From NCBI GenBank assembly GCA_009103225.1, contig RHPI01002069.1, positions 298,453-362,452 of the forward strand: a DNA stretch of 64,000 nucleotides, written 5' to 3'. The position numbers were made by a program, and so were the translations under genes. This DNA is from Chlorokybus atmophyticus (lineage: Eukaryota; Streptophyta; Chlorokybophyceae; Chlorokybales; Chlorokybaceae). Below the pieces are notes generated by a model. That model did no database searches, was not told the DNA's origin, and saw nothing but the letters and a program-made list of their open reading frames with translations. Positions within the stretch are counted from its first letter, which is position 1. Every line of letters begins with the position of its first letter. This document shows positions 11,645 to 24,800 of the stretch, piece by piece.

Positions 11645-12565
11645 GAGCTCCCTTCTCCCCCAACAGCCAATACAACCCCCTGACTTTCGGCAGTTCGCTG
11701 TATACAACTACCCCTTGCTGGACGCCAGTTTATGCTACTCTCTCTCTCTCTCCCCTCCCCGAACCTTCCTCCCGCACACCGACAACCCTGCCAGCGCCGC
11801 TACCAGCGCCGACAACGGCGAGGACGTCGCTAGCAACGACAACGCCAAGAGTGTCCTCGGGAAAAACCATCGAGGCTTAAGCCTGCCTAACTCGATTTGA
11901 GAGGGAGCGCGCAAGCGTTTGTTACTTCCTGAATTTGTGGCGGGTTTATTGGGATATACATGATAATTGCTAGCGCTTCTGTTTCATAGAACGTTTTCCT
12001 GCGTAATTGCAGGGGCTGGATAAACGCGTGGCGGCAGCGGCGGCGGTGGCGACGGCGGCGGCGGGGTCAAGCTTTCTGTGCATGGTTGGTTTGTTGCTGT
12101 CTCTCAGTGATTGATCCACACATACGCTGTTCTGGCAGTGGCAGGAGGCCTTTAAGAAAGGTGGGCGGCAGGCAAGGTTGTTACGCAGCAAAGCGGGGTT
12201 GCCTGGCTGCCTCTCTGTAGTCGAAGGGGTTGTGGTTTGGGCGTTTGACAGCGTTACCTTATGCCGGTGAGCCTGTAACAGGCAACGGTACAAAGCAGTG
12301 CGCATTGCGCCAGCAGCGGCGTGTGGTGATGTTGACAGCTCCCAAGCACCCGTGCTGGTGCTAGGAGTTCTGCGTTGCTGAACAGCTGCGCTTGACTTAA
12401 CTAGCTGCATTGCTTTTGGTTCTTTGTAGCAAACGACATCAGACTAGCTTGGACTTCAAACGGCCTGATTTTTTTTAGCTCGACAGTAACACACAGCTGG
12501 CTTTCAGCTCAGCTTGTGTCTTGGTGATTGTGACGCCTGTGAGGCCTCATCATTAATCAGCAGCC
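11645..12565. other. Shared upstream region of the paralogous pair
   Basis: About 920 bp between the two divergent starts. It holds a CT-rich run near 11738-11760, a GGC/GCG-rich run near 12030-12064 and a 146-codon minus-strand frame (12410-11970) that is Ala/Ser/Thr-rich and unrecognised. I treat it as promoter and leader sequence. Confidence 0.4.
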
Positions 12566-13589
12566 ATGTCGAGGGCGCTGCAGCTGGGCGTCGTGCTGGT
12601 GCTGCTCTTCATGACGATGCAAAGTGAGCTGCGGCCGCCCGTGCACAGGGAGGCGGTTTACCAACAGCAGGACCAGCTTGGTGACCAGCAGCAGCAGCAG
12701 CAGCAGCAGCTGGTGTCTCGCCTTACACCGCCCTCCGCCGTTCTGCCGCATTCCAAGTTCGCAGTGGCCGTGGCTGCAAGGGCGCAGAAGCTCGACAGAC
12801 TGGAGGTGAACACGGGCAAATGCTCTCCATTCTACGCATGCGCGTGCGTGTGATGTCATTCACAATCTCTCTGCTGCTTGCACATGCGTGCTCCCGCTCA
12901 GCGGCTGCGAGTATCACTGCATCGTCATTCTTCACGCGGTAGTAAGAGAAATACGCAAAGAACAAGACCTTAGATGCAGATGGCGCCTTGGCTGTTGCTT
13001 CAAAGCTCGGGTGCTGGCCTGATAACAGTCCATACGTTATAGTACTCTGCTGTTTTCGCATGTTATTCCACTCGGTCCACAGACAGGATATCAAACCCAC
13101 CGCTATGCACTATGCCGCAATGCTGAACAGTCTTGCTATGCATCTTGCCTCAGTATTATGGGGAGGGTTTGCGTTTTGGCCAGGAATGGCATCATGCTCT
13201 GTGTTCACACAGGCATAAGTGTCTGCATTGCAAACTTGGCGTGGAGTTTTCTTTGATACTGATGATGTTGGCAGGCACGTGCAAAGCACTGCGAAGGTGT
13301 GAAGCAGGAGTTGCTGACGGGTCTAGTGGAGGAGACAGTTCAGCTGGAAGCTGAGGTGCGCGCGCTTGAGCGGCAGCTGGCGTCATGTGGAATTTTAGTA
13401 TTGAGCTACCTCCCGCCACCGCAAGCCATGCAGCCGATGAACACTTCTGTCAATCTAACAACAACAACCATGACAGCGATGCCAACAACAACGACAACAC
13501 CAACGGACGCACAGCAAGCGGCCAAGCAGCAAGGCCGTGTTCAGGAGCTCTTTGTGGATGGTGTCCAAAGCCAGGAGTTCGATGACTGA
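12566..13589 (+). CDS. Small predicted secretory or type II membrane coiled-coil protein (copy B)
   Basis: Two exons (12566-12805 and 13275-13589) join in phase 0 to 184 residues. The start MSRALQLGVVLVLLFMTMQS is a signal peptide or signal anchor. A (CAG)n tract at about 12686-12711 encodes poly-Gln. The middle, FAVAVAARAQKLDRLE running into ARAKHCEGVKQELL, and VQLEAEVRALERQL are strongly helical with heptad Leu/Val. The tail is Thr/Pro/Gln-rich. The order signal, linker, helix, ERQL matches copy A, but B is longer by the poly-Gln insert and the Thr-rich tail. A weak resemblance of the signal-plus-coil layout to GET1/WRB was noted, but the two C-terminal membrane spans of GET1 are absent. 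Function unknown. Confidence 0.55.
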
Positions 13590-13925
13590 GCAATTGCACG
13601 ACCGGCGGATGCATGGCAAACGGTCTAACTCCCGGGTTGAGTTCTCATTACGTTCAGAATCAGTTACGGGTGAGACTTGCGGCTGTATCGTGATGGGTGG
13701 TCGGGCCAATCATATGACATCATGTGGCGTGATCTAGCATATTGCTTAGCATAAAGATTGCAACGGTTGTGAACCCACGTTGTTGTAGTATTGACATGTC
13801 TTGCTTGTGGTGTCCTGCGCAGGCTCAAGATGGCAATGACGCCGTGTGCGCCTTCACTTGCTGAAGTCCTGCAGTCATGCTGAAGACAAGTTGTGTGGGG
13901 CTGACCGCAGTACACTGCGTGGAGG

Positions 13926-14463
13926 ATGCAATCAACAGCTATGCTGCTGTTAGCACTGCAATGTCCAGGCTTTGCTCCCTCAGTCCGCCCCACCTCATTG
14001 CCCCTCGCCAAACCTCATCGTCGTCAACAAGGTCATGCTTGGCGCGATGCTTGCACATTGGGTCCACCAGCAGTGCTTGCAAACAACCAGTGGGGTACCA
14101 ATTTTCACTGTGTGCCAAGGTGTATCGGCGTTATCAAATCTGGCATTGTGCGGCCGCGCATAACTGCCCAGGTAAACCCAGCAGGACAAGTAGTAGTCCA
14201 CAGCATAACAACGAATAGTTGTGTAGAAGACCTTGGCGATGATGTGGTTCTTGTCATTCACCAGCATTGGAGTGGGCGCATGTTTAACCGGACACAGTTG
14301 GCAGGCAGTTTATGTGACTGGTCGCGTTGTGACTGTGAGGACCATGTGACTTTAAACTTTGTTGGGCAAGAGTACAATCTGTTCGGCGGCACACCATGCA
14401 TACTGGCACAGCAGCATACCCCTTTTGTACAGTACCTTGCAGTACTGCCTGCAAACAAGTAGC
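13926..14463 (+). other. Unrecognised 178-codon open frame
   Basis: An open frame with no intron, containing RPRITAQVNPAGQVVVHSIT and several Cys/His pairs. It lies about 1 kb upstream of the reverse-transcriptase remnant and could be a decayed piece of the same element, but I cannot link it to a family. The rest of 13590-15559 shows no gene. Confidence 0.25.
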
Positions 14464-15559
14464 ATCTCAATCATGCAGTGATTGGTTGACTTTGTTGTCT
14501 AGCAGTATCCAGTGTCAAAACTGGATACGTTCTCCATGTGCCTAGCCACAATGCCTCGTGCGTAGACGGCACCATAATGGCAGGTGGATGTTCCCTCTAT
14601 CTCCTTGTTGAATCAAAAACTCTAACACCACAGGTGTCTAATAGACAGCATCATGACATAACGCAATGCAAAGGTTTTCGCCAGCAATGTCCACACCATA
14701 TGTTGTTGCAGATAGCAAGTCTGATGGTGCTTCATATAGTAGATTTGCGGGCCTCTCGCAATGAGTACTCCTATCACTGTACTACAGACACATCTGTGCA
14801 CACAATGTGTGGTTTGTTCCGTTGTCGCATTGGCTTGATATTTCCCAACACTTAGTGGAGTCTTTCAACAACTGCACATGGAACTAAGCACTATGGCCGC
14901 AAGTTCACAATGCACTAACAAGTGTACAAAATATAGGATGCAAGGATTGTGGCATGCATGAGAGTGTCACAGTCACGCAAACAATCAGCACACTACACCA
15001 TGACTCGTAAAGTGCAAGTGCTACATTGCACATTTCATACAAGAAGTGGTTGTGAGACACAGCAGGGTACAAAGCAAACACGGCACATCTACATCATAGC
15101 GCTAGCTGCTGGCTGCGCATACACCACACATCCAGCTTGTTGAGCGAAGGATTATTAATTGCCCCCAAGCGCCGGGGATCAATGAGTCCACAGACTACAT
15201 CTCAACCTCGACATGATGTGCCTTCAAGTAAGGTTTATGACCATTTGCATCTTATTCCACTTCACTGCCTCATTCAAGCACCGTAGTCAAATCAGCCGGC
15301 CTTCCAACATGCAACGCACATAATTCATGTGGAACACCTTGCAACCATCACACAAAGCACACATGCAACTCTCATACACAGTTGGTGCTGATATAGGCAT
15401 GCATTAGTACACAAAATTAGCCGCATTTCCATGCATTCAACTTGTACTTCAGTTCAGCTCCATGCAAAAAAAACCTTAACGGCCAACGACCGGCGTCAGC
15501 CGTTCGATAAGTACATGCAAGAAAGGCTCATAGCGCCAGCTGTTGCGTAAGGCAAGTGC

Positions 15560-17108
15560 ATTAGCAGTACAAGTTTTGTTTGCCAAACGATGCGGGACGC
15601 AAAAGCGCTTTTGTGCATGGTGAAAGCTGTACTCGACCGTATGTGCGGCTTGGTGGACAAAGTGTTTGCCAAGGTGCACTCTCTCCATGGAGGACACACC
15701 TCCATATCAATGTCCCCCAAGGGAGAAGTCAACCACAGATGGGTTTGTGGCAGTACTATCATTTTTACGGAGGGCACAACACGCACTTTTACTGCTGTGC
15801 AATTACATGCCTTGCTCAAGTTTCCATTGGCCAACTTGTTCGTGCAAACAAGTGCAGACAGCGTGTACAAACAACGGAGTGAAATTCTTATGAGGACTTC
15901 AGCAGGGGTTTACTTAGCAAATAACACGCTGTTTACTTATGAGCTAGACTTCATCGAAAGTCTGAAGGCATACGGTGAGTTAATGCTGTTGCAGCGCTTT
16001 GCTCCGTGCATTCTGCGCTATGTGGATAATCTATTTGCGGCTCGAGTGCCTGAGTTCCAGCAGGCATTGTACTTGTCACCCACAGCGCTAGCAGGGGGCA
16101 TTTACCCACAGGCAATGCTCAAGAGACGGACAACTAAGTAATAACGCCACAATGGCCGCATAGCACTCTTCGTGCTTTTGTGGCCTAGTGGTTTGCTACA
16201 TTGGTCTCGGAGCTTGAGACCCAAAAGGTCCTGAGGTCGAAACTGCCTGGCGGCAGGTCAAGACGGATTTTTGCGGTCGTTGTTCGATCAAAGGGGTCGC
16301 GTGCGCCTGGTTAGGGCAGTACCGCGCGACTTGCCGGACGGTAGTCGGTCATTCCGACGCGTCGCGCTTGATACCACGCGACTTTGCCTGTTGGCGATTG
16401 ACAGTCGGTCCCATATGCGCAATGCGCGCTGCGAATGCTCAGTGATGATTGCAAGATCGCTTCCATTGCTCAGTGACGAGATGCCCTATAAAAACTCACA
16501 TCCAATGAGGACATTAAACACCTAAGTGGGGGGGAATGTCACGGACAGCTAAATAATAACGCAACAATGGCTGCAAAACACACTTCGTGCTTTTGTGGCC
16601 TAGTGGTTTATTACAGCTCACTGTTGTTCAATCTGCCACTAGTGCTGGTGTGCCTTTCTTGGATTTATGCGTCTTTTAACGAACGACATGGGCCTTTGCA
16701 CAAAGGTGTACATCAAGCGACGTAACCTGGCCTATGTAGACATCCCCGTGCGAAGGGCACCTCACCCTCATTCCAACATTGCACAAACAACCAAACATGG
16801 AGTGGTCATGTCGCAGTGCATTCGCTTCTGACGCATTTGCACATACCGCTCCCAATCTCGATCATAGATGGTGCTGTTGTTGGGGGACATGATCCGAGAT
16901 GGCCATAAAAAAAAAGCAGTTGTTGCGACGGTTGCGTGGGAAGCTGTGGAGTATGCAAGGCATGGCATATGACACAAACCATAAGCAATTTGACAACATG
17001 GTGGTGCACAGGTTGGAGAAGGCGGCGATCCGACCAGCACAGGGTGACGGATGTCAGCCAACATTCCAACAAGCAGCACACAACAACGACAATAGTAAGT
17101 ATGGGTAA
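15560..17108 (+). pseudogene. Decayed reverse transcriptase of a non-LTR-like retroelement, split by an insertion
   Basis: The frame from 15590 to 16141 reads as a reverse transcriptase: LLKFPLANLFVQ, then VYLANNTLFTYELDFIESL, which aligns with the usual GIPMGTxxAPxLAxLFLxxYE block, then ILRYVDNLF in place of RY(I/V)DD. The reading resumes beyond an insertion with GVPFLDLCVF (about 16640-16690), then a shifted frame with TKVYIKRRNL, PHSNI and GVVMSQCIRF (about 16688-16830), and ends in LLRRLRGKLWS (about 16917-16950). This order matches RT proteins of the type widespread in animals and algae with YLDL, KLYDKRDDF and GVYISQLIRYAR blocks. The second catalytic Asp is Asn, the GIPMG block is lost, and there are stops and frameshifts, so the copy is dead. 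Confidence 0.7.
16126..16615 (+). mobile_element. Small terminal-repeat element with tRNA-like A/B boxes (SINE/TRIM-like)
   Basis: Two direct repeats of about 75 bp, 16126-16200 and 16541-16615, differ at roughly a dozen positions and flank about 340 bp without a gene. The right copy is preceded by a purine run (16528-16536) followed by TGTCAC, the arrangement of a polypurine tract and an LTR start. Each repeat ends in TGGCCTAGTGG, a perfect RNA polymerase III A box; a degenerate B box, GGTCGAAACT, lies at 16235-16244. The element interrupts the reverse-transcriptase remnant exactly between its KRRTT and GVPFLDL blocks, so it inserted later. A related unit lies at about 62866-63177. Confidence 0.6.
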
Positions 17109-18254
17109 GTGATGGGTAAGTGAGTGTGGGGAGCAGATTCACTGGCCACATGTATGTTGAGTCAATGCACAGCTCGCAGCAATTCCATGTGCATTGCGAA
17201 AATGCCCAGCTATGCGCGTCCCTGCTGAATTCGCAAAGCGCGTTTTAACTACTAACCCTAATTACTTCCTGTTGTGAGTGACTGACGCGCAGGGGATAAG
17301 AGCGCGGGCAGCCGCTCAAACCCTTGGGGGCATTAGCAGTCGTGCAGTCGTCGTCGTCGTGGGTGGCGGCGGCGGTGGATGGCTAACTTCTCCCTTCTTC
17401 TCCCCCGCGATGCTCTGCAGGTGCTTCCTTTGCTGCTTGCCCTTCCCCCTTCCCTCTGCCCACACTCCTCCCCAGGTCTATAGCTAGTGCACTTAGGTAT
17501 GGCTTAGTGAGCCCCCCACACCCCACTATTTTTGTCTTGCTTGTGCTGTAGAATCAAGCTTTGCGATGTTGTGCTTGCTTGCTTGACTCATTGACCCCAA
17601 TCCATCTGTTGTACTATGCACTGCTGCTGTGCATGCCAAGCTTCACATATCGGAGGTATGTGTAACTGAGAGCGGCTTTTTTGAAAAGAAAATCTGGGGC
17701 TGTGCATATGGTAAGACCTTTGCAATGTGAGTGTTGACAACAAGCACTGTTGATGTGTGAATGTCACTTGGAACAAGCACAAAATGTATTAACACACACA
17801 TCGCCATTGTGTACAGGTAACTACGCATGCATGTTGACTAACGGGGCAAGGGCTTAGCGAAGGTAGCTTCCTAGTATGTATAGGTAGCCCGGTGGTGTAA
17901 CAAGTTGTTGTTTGCTGGCGTGTGCGAGTGCGCTTGTGTTTGCATGTGTCATGCATGTGCACAATGCAATGGGGTCACATGCATAGCATTGCATATACGC
18001 TACACACACACACCCTAACTAGTCTACCCTCGTGATCTTGCGTAAAGCCATTCACACAATACAGTTGCATGTAACACGAACCGCAGTGCCCATGCTGCAC
18101 AAGAGTTACCTAGCTACCTACGTATCAGAAGCACTCGTATGCTGTCTCACTCTACCTACTTGTGACTGGACTGGCAAGCATGCTGATAAAATAAATGCGT
18201 TATGCGCCAGCCAAGCACTGCAAAACTTTTGTGCATGCATGAGGTAAGCATGGA
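17109..18254. other. Intergenic region, no gene seen
   Basis: Includes a GTC/GGC-rich stretch near 17345-17385 and AC- and GT-rich simple sequence near 17920-18015. No supported coding region. Confidence 0.4.
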
Positions 18255-20714
18255 TCAGGAAGTTCTCAACGCGCTCTGCAGCGTGTTGTGCAAAAGCATG
18301 GCAATCGTCATCGGGCCCACGCCACCAGGCACCTGCACAATGGCGCCATATTATGAAACACTGCATGATTAATTTACGTGGCCAAGCCACCACCAACGTG
18401 CATGCCCGCAGGACAACGCAGCACATGAACTGCGCCGTACCGGTGTCACGGCCGAAGCCACTTGCTTGACACCGTCAAAATCAATGTCCCCAACGAGCCG
18501 ATAACTGCAGAGCAAATGATAAGCTCAATCCTTGTGGGGTTATCGTGACAGGATAAGTGGGTAAAGAAGCAATTGAACCACTTTACCCTCTTTTGCTGGC
18601 AGCATCTTGAATGGCGTTTGTGCCCACGTCTATCACGACCGCACCTTGTTTGATCCATTCCTGCTTCACCTGTTGAACAAGAGATGGAAACCAAGTACAA
18701 GCAACGATGGCGCAGTAAAGAGTTAGCGACGCATTGCTAGGATGTAAATAAGAAGCCAACTAGCCTACTGCCGGGATCAGACACACAAGCCAGCATGCTT
18801 ACCATCTGCGCCTTGCCCACAGCAGACACAACAATGTCCGCCTGTCGAACAACGTTCTCAATGTTGGGTGTGCTGCCAAGAGTACACAATCACACTCGCA
18901 TCTTGGTCACCAAGAACTTCTTGTTGTTGCTGTCACTTCTCGACGAGAAGTGACCGCAACAACTCGCAATGCTAGAAGCGCGCAGCTTGTCCGCATGCTT
19001 GGCCAGTAGGACACCAAACCAATCAACTGTTCATGTTGTACTTTACTCACTGCTCGTGCGCCATAGTGACGGTGGCATCCGCGTCGTTAAGCAGCAATGA
19101 TATCGGCAGCCCCGTCACGTTGCTTTGCCCGAGCACAACCGCATGCTTCCCTGCAATGGAGATGTCGCACCGGTGCAGAATCTCCATGCAAGCCTGAATA
19201 AGCAGGTTATATCAGCAGCCAGCGCAATGGTTATTAAAGCGCGTGTGCGTGTGCGTGTGCGTGGGTGCGCGCATGCATGCGTAAATCAATAAGCCAAGTA
19301 CCAGTCTCTCCCTCACCTTTGGAGTGCAGGGCACAAACAGCGGCTTCCGGCCTTTCATTGCAAGCTTGCCAAAGTTCACCGGATTGAAACCATCAACATC
19401 CTGCACTTGCCCACAAGCAGATATGTTAATTAATGAGGGCCGTCAGCTTGCTGTACGGGTCTGCGATGGTAGACATCAGCTGGAAGCTTAACGTTTTGAC
19501 TGCAATGGCAACAGACTAACACGCAACGCGACCCATGTGGCGTTCATAAGGGTGTGTGGAGTGTCATGCAGGAACAGCTACTTGTTGATTGTGTGTGCAC
19601 CTTGTTCACGCAAATGGCGCTAAGGATTTCCTCTTTTTGCATGTGCTCCGGTAGCGGGAGCTGCACGAGGATGCCTGGCCCATGCTTGAATTCAGTCAAC
19701 AGGAAGGCAGGTCAGTCTAATCAACCTCATGGCACCACCTTGCAATCGCATGACGATTGGTGGTGCATGACTTGTTTGTAATACCCACCATGCACATCCG
19801 GATCGTTGTTCAGTTTCTCCACTGCTTGCAGCACTTCACGCTGAGACACGGTAGCCTCCAAATCGATGTCGTGTGAGCGAATGCCCACCTCCTTGCAAGC
19901 CTGTGGGTGTTGCAAGGAGGTGAGCATGTAGTGTGCTAGTGTGTGTGTTACGTGAGAAGACATGGCATAATGACTGTGCCATGCACACTGGCCATGCTGG
20001 TCACTGCCTTGGACGTCAATTGCTACAACTTACCTTTCGCTTCATGCGCACATATGTTTGCGAGTCCTTGCAATTACCAACCATGACAACGGCCAGGCCA
20101 GGCACCTATGACAGAAGAGGGAGAAAAGCTTCTGGCATTTCTCGACACTTGTGTCGTCAACCAACAGAGTTGTGGACGACACATGCGTGTCGACAGTGGT
20201 TCAAGGTTGTTGTTTCTCAAGCCACTTGTTTGCTCCTCTGCATGCATAGGAGGCACAACCAACCAACAGGTAGCAAAGATGATTACTCCGTTACACAAGC
20301 ATCAACATCAATACTGACATGAAAGGCAGGCGTCATGCAGAGTTGTATGCAATGTTGTGCAAGTACTGGATCCGTACCTTGCCATGCAGAGAGCGCAGCT
20401 GGACGACCTCAGCCCTAATCTCCTCCTTGATGGCGGCAGCCATCTGCTTGCCGTCGATCGCATTTCCCCGCTGTGATTACACATACACGACCACGCACAC
20501 AGAGAAGCATGCAAGCTTTCAGCTGCATATCTCAGCGTTTAATACTTGAAGCTCAAAGCTTAGCAGCATGCCCCACCATGAAAGGCCTCTGCTGTTGCTG
20601 CTGTCCAGCTGCGGTCGAGCATGCGCAGGCTGCTGCGCCACTGCCGAACCTCCATGGACGAAGACCCACCAACCCACGCGAACTAGCATACTTCCAGCTC
20701 CAAGCCCCCGCCTT

Positions 20715-20745
<31 letters not shown>

Positions 20746-20759
20746 CGCCATGCCGGCAT
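18255..20759 (-). CDS. Bifunctional methylenetetrahydrofolate dehydrogenase/cyclohydrolase (FolD type), organelle-targeted
   Basis: Eleven exons join in phase to 351 residues: 20759-20577, 20470-20378, 20105-20034, 19900-19789, 19674-19601, 19400-19317, 19193-19051, 18872-18803, 18669-18587, 18504-18441, 18332-18255. Residues 1-61 are a presequence with a poly-Ala run (GCC repeat) and Arg/Ser/Gln but no acidic residues. The core starts [32 protein letters not shown] carries the catalytic Tyr and Lys, [11 protein letters not shown] and [14 protein letters not shown] form the folate site, [16 protein letters not shown] is the NADP site, and [14 protein letters not shown] closes the active site. 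The enzyme interconverts methylene-, methenyl- and 10-formyl-tetrahydrofolate, supplying one-carbon units for purines and formyl-Met. Whether it goes to mitochondrion or plastid is not decided. The exon 5 donor is GTGCAC, unusual but phase-forced. Confidence 0.93.
18923..18963. repeat. Near-perfect inverted repeat inside a FolD intron
   Basis: Two 20-bp arms with one mismatch and a 1-nt centre, located in the intron between the exons ending at 19051 and starting at 18872. It would form a strong hairpin in the pre-mRNA. Confidence 0.85.
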
Positions 20760-21896
<1,137 letters not shown>

Positions 21897-24800
21897 CTAC
21901 GGGGAAGAGAAGTTGGCAAGGGAGTGCTCGCCCTTCTCTGCCTCACACCCTGAGATGGTAGTATACGTGTTTGTCCTGGTTTTTCGACAAGCTAGGTAAC
22001 ATACAGACGCTAAGTAAGCGATGACACCGACTGCGGCTGCAACGGTGAGGAGGGCTTGCAATGCGGGTGAAAATGTCGTCTGTGACTGCCAGAAGACAAA
22101 GGAGCTCAAAAGGAAGAATGTGTTGGACAACAATACTATAGCCGCAATCAGGAAGCTAGCGCCAGTGACCTGCAGTACAAGCTTGTAAGGGCTGGAGGGT
22201 TGACTGTTTGCCACCAAGAAAAACAGTGCAAGCTGGTGGCTCCATGTAAGCAATGCTGCAAAGTGCGCACCAATGAAGTCGACTTGAAAGGACCCATCTT
22301 TTTCTCGCTGCTCGTGAACTTGAGCAATGGCAGCAAGGCGTAAGGAAGCTGTATGCAAAGTATCATCTGCAGAGGAACAGCCATGTGGTAAGAGATGGTC
22401 AAGCGTGTACTTCATCATGCATGCTTGCAGCAGCCCTTACCGAGGATATGATGATCAACTCTCCAGCGCCGTGGTCACCAGCCACAATTGCAATAACCAA
22501 AGATGGTACAATTGCTACACTTCTGGTGACCAGATTGCGCAGCCAGGGTGTAATTTTTAGATCCAAGAAACCCTGCAAAAGAGCCACCATGCAAATCTCG
22601 GCTTGGCTAACTGAAGAATTATCCTCAAGAGGATTGACCACAAGATGACTAAATTGACAACTATGCCACTTACCGACATTACATACTGTCCTGCGTATGT
22701 GCCCGTCATTGTTGAACTCTGTCCAGACGCCAACAGTGCAATTGCAAAGATTTTCTCTGCATGCTGGCCCAAGGTGTCCTGCAAGTGAGGATCATGTTTG
22801 TGCCTATGCAGCTGATGCAAGTGCTGATAGAGAGGCATGCAAGCATACCCTGAGCAAAAATGGGGTGTTATGGAGGTCGAGTTGCGCACACTTTGCGGCA
22901 CTTTCTGCTGTTATGTCGGGGTCAAAGCAGACCGCCCCGCTGACCGACACCACTGAGGTGTTGATGATGAATGACAAAAGCAACGCTATTGTACACTCGA
23001 TTAGATTGTAACGGATCGCTTCCTGAAAGACGAGCATCAAGAGACTGGGTGCATGAACGCCACGACCACAGCAAGACCTGCTGTGGCATCAATGACAAAG
23101 AGTTGCGTACCTTCACGGCCACTTTGCTTCTGGGGACCTGTAAGACAGCAGGTGGCTAAGCAACAGCTCCCAGCATCTTTGTGCACATGCCAAAGCAACT
23201 CAGCTTGCGACTTACATCACGTGACAGGACAAGTGCAGAATGAAGATACAGATTATGCCTGCAAAACAGTCAGCCTGATGTCAATGCATGCACGTTACAC
23301 GTGGGCCAGTGGACTTTGAGTATACAGCTGTTGTGAGAAGTAGGTAATAACGTGCAGCAGTACAGCAAATGCAGAGCTATGCAAGCCACGTACGGCATTA
23401 CAACGGCCCCCACAAGGGAGATCGCCAGCAGCCCCGCTCGGCCATCAGCAATTCTGGGGATTGCTGTGCCAGCAAGCACTTCTGGAATCGAGGGCTGGGC
23501 GAAGCCCACTTCTGCAAGAAAGCAGGCTGCAATGATGAAGACCATAGACGCAATAATGGCCTCCAGCCGCCTCACCTGTCACAGCCACATCCTTCTCGAA
23601 AAGTCCTCACAGCATGCACTGTCATGGGTCATACTGTGTGTTGCATGCTGTGCACGAAGGCCACGCACAACATTTTTATGCAACCAGCGTCAAAACAACC
23701 CATCAATTGCTAACAGTAGACGGCACACTGATAGTGCTGGCCTATGCCTTCTGCAATCGTTGTCTTCCACACCGTTACGTATGGACAACACAGCCAGACA
23801 TGAACAAGGAGGCGCTCACGATACCTTTATGGTTTGCATGCCTAGAAGAAGCAACGTATCCAGGCTGGTCAGTAAAACCCCAAGCCACAACGGTAGCTTG
23901 AACAGCATCTGGAGAGCAAACGCTGTGCCCAACACTGCAAAAGCAAGCTGTCAGCTTTATATGCTTGCCTATGGATGTTTTTCGCAAACAACTAAATAAC
24001 ATGTTGCGCAGGCATCATTTGTGGCCGTACCTTCAGGGACGTCACTGGCTATAATGGCAATTTCAGCCATTATCCAGAGAAAAAAGTTCAACACAGGAGG
24101 GTACTCGCTTCTGCAGTGTTGCGCTAAGTGATGCCCTGCAAACAGCGCACACAGTTTTTGATTGGTGTAAGCACACTACGCTCGCTAGCGGTTGTGGTAG
24201 CACAGACCTGTTACGATCCCAAGGTTCGCAGCCAGCGCCTGAATCAACAGGCCTGCCAGTGTCGCCCAACATAACACCCATAACAGCTGCACCAAAGAAA
24301 ACTACGTCAGCAATGGCTATACAAGCAAAAGCCTCAACAATCAGTGCACCACCACTCAAGGCTGCACTGCTGCGCTTAAGACTTCAAATGTAGAGTTTGC
24401 CTATCTGTGTGTGCATGCAGAAACGGGAGTGGAAATACTACGCAATCAAGGCCATAGCACCATACAAGGACTGATGACTTGTGCAAAGTCTATCGTTCTA
24501 ACCCATCCATGACACATACCATGACCATAGCGCACCTGATACTTGTACTGTGCGCCTGCTTGCAAGTCACTTTCAACTGCACAAGCGCAAACAGGTTGTA
24601 GTCATGAAGCACGGTTCGTGCAGAAGGAACAGTATTCAAGGTGAATAGAACCTTACAGTTTCCTGGGTCTATATACGCGATCGCCACCAAGAAGCCTGGC
24701 CCCACGTACGCCAACAGCGTCCGCCACTTCCACCTACTGCCATCAGCCTGCCACCAGCACGACAATTTGCAAGCAAGCACCAGCAGTCTAGTGCATTCAG

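Noticed and set aside
11487..11900. 137-codon plus-strand frame
   Set aside because: It is antisense to exon 1 and intron 1 of copy A and has no family resemblance.
12566..13589. GET1/WRB tail-anchor receptor subunit
   Set aside because: The hydrophobic start plus coiled coil is suggestive, but the two C-terminal membrane spans are absent and no diagnostic residues align well.
16165..16260. A tRNA gene
   Set aside because: The A box is perfect but the B box is degenerate, no full cloverleaf or CCA end forms, and the sequence is inside a repeated element.
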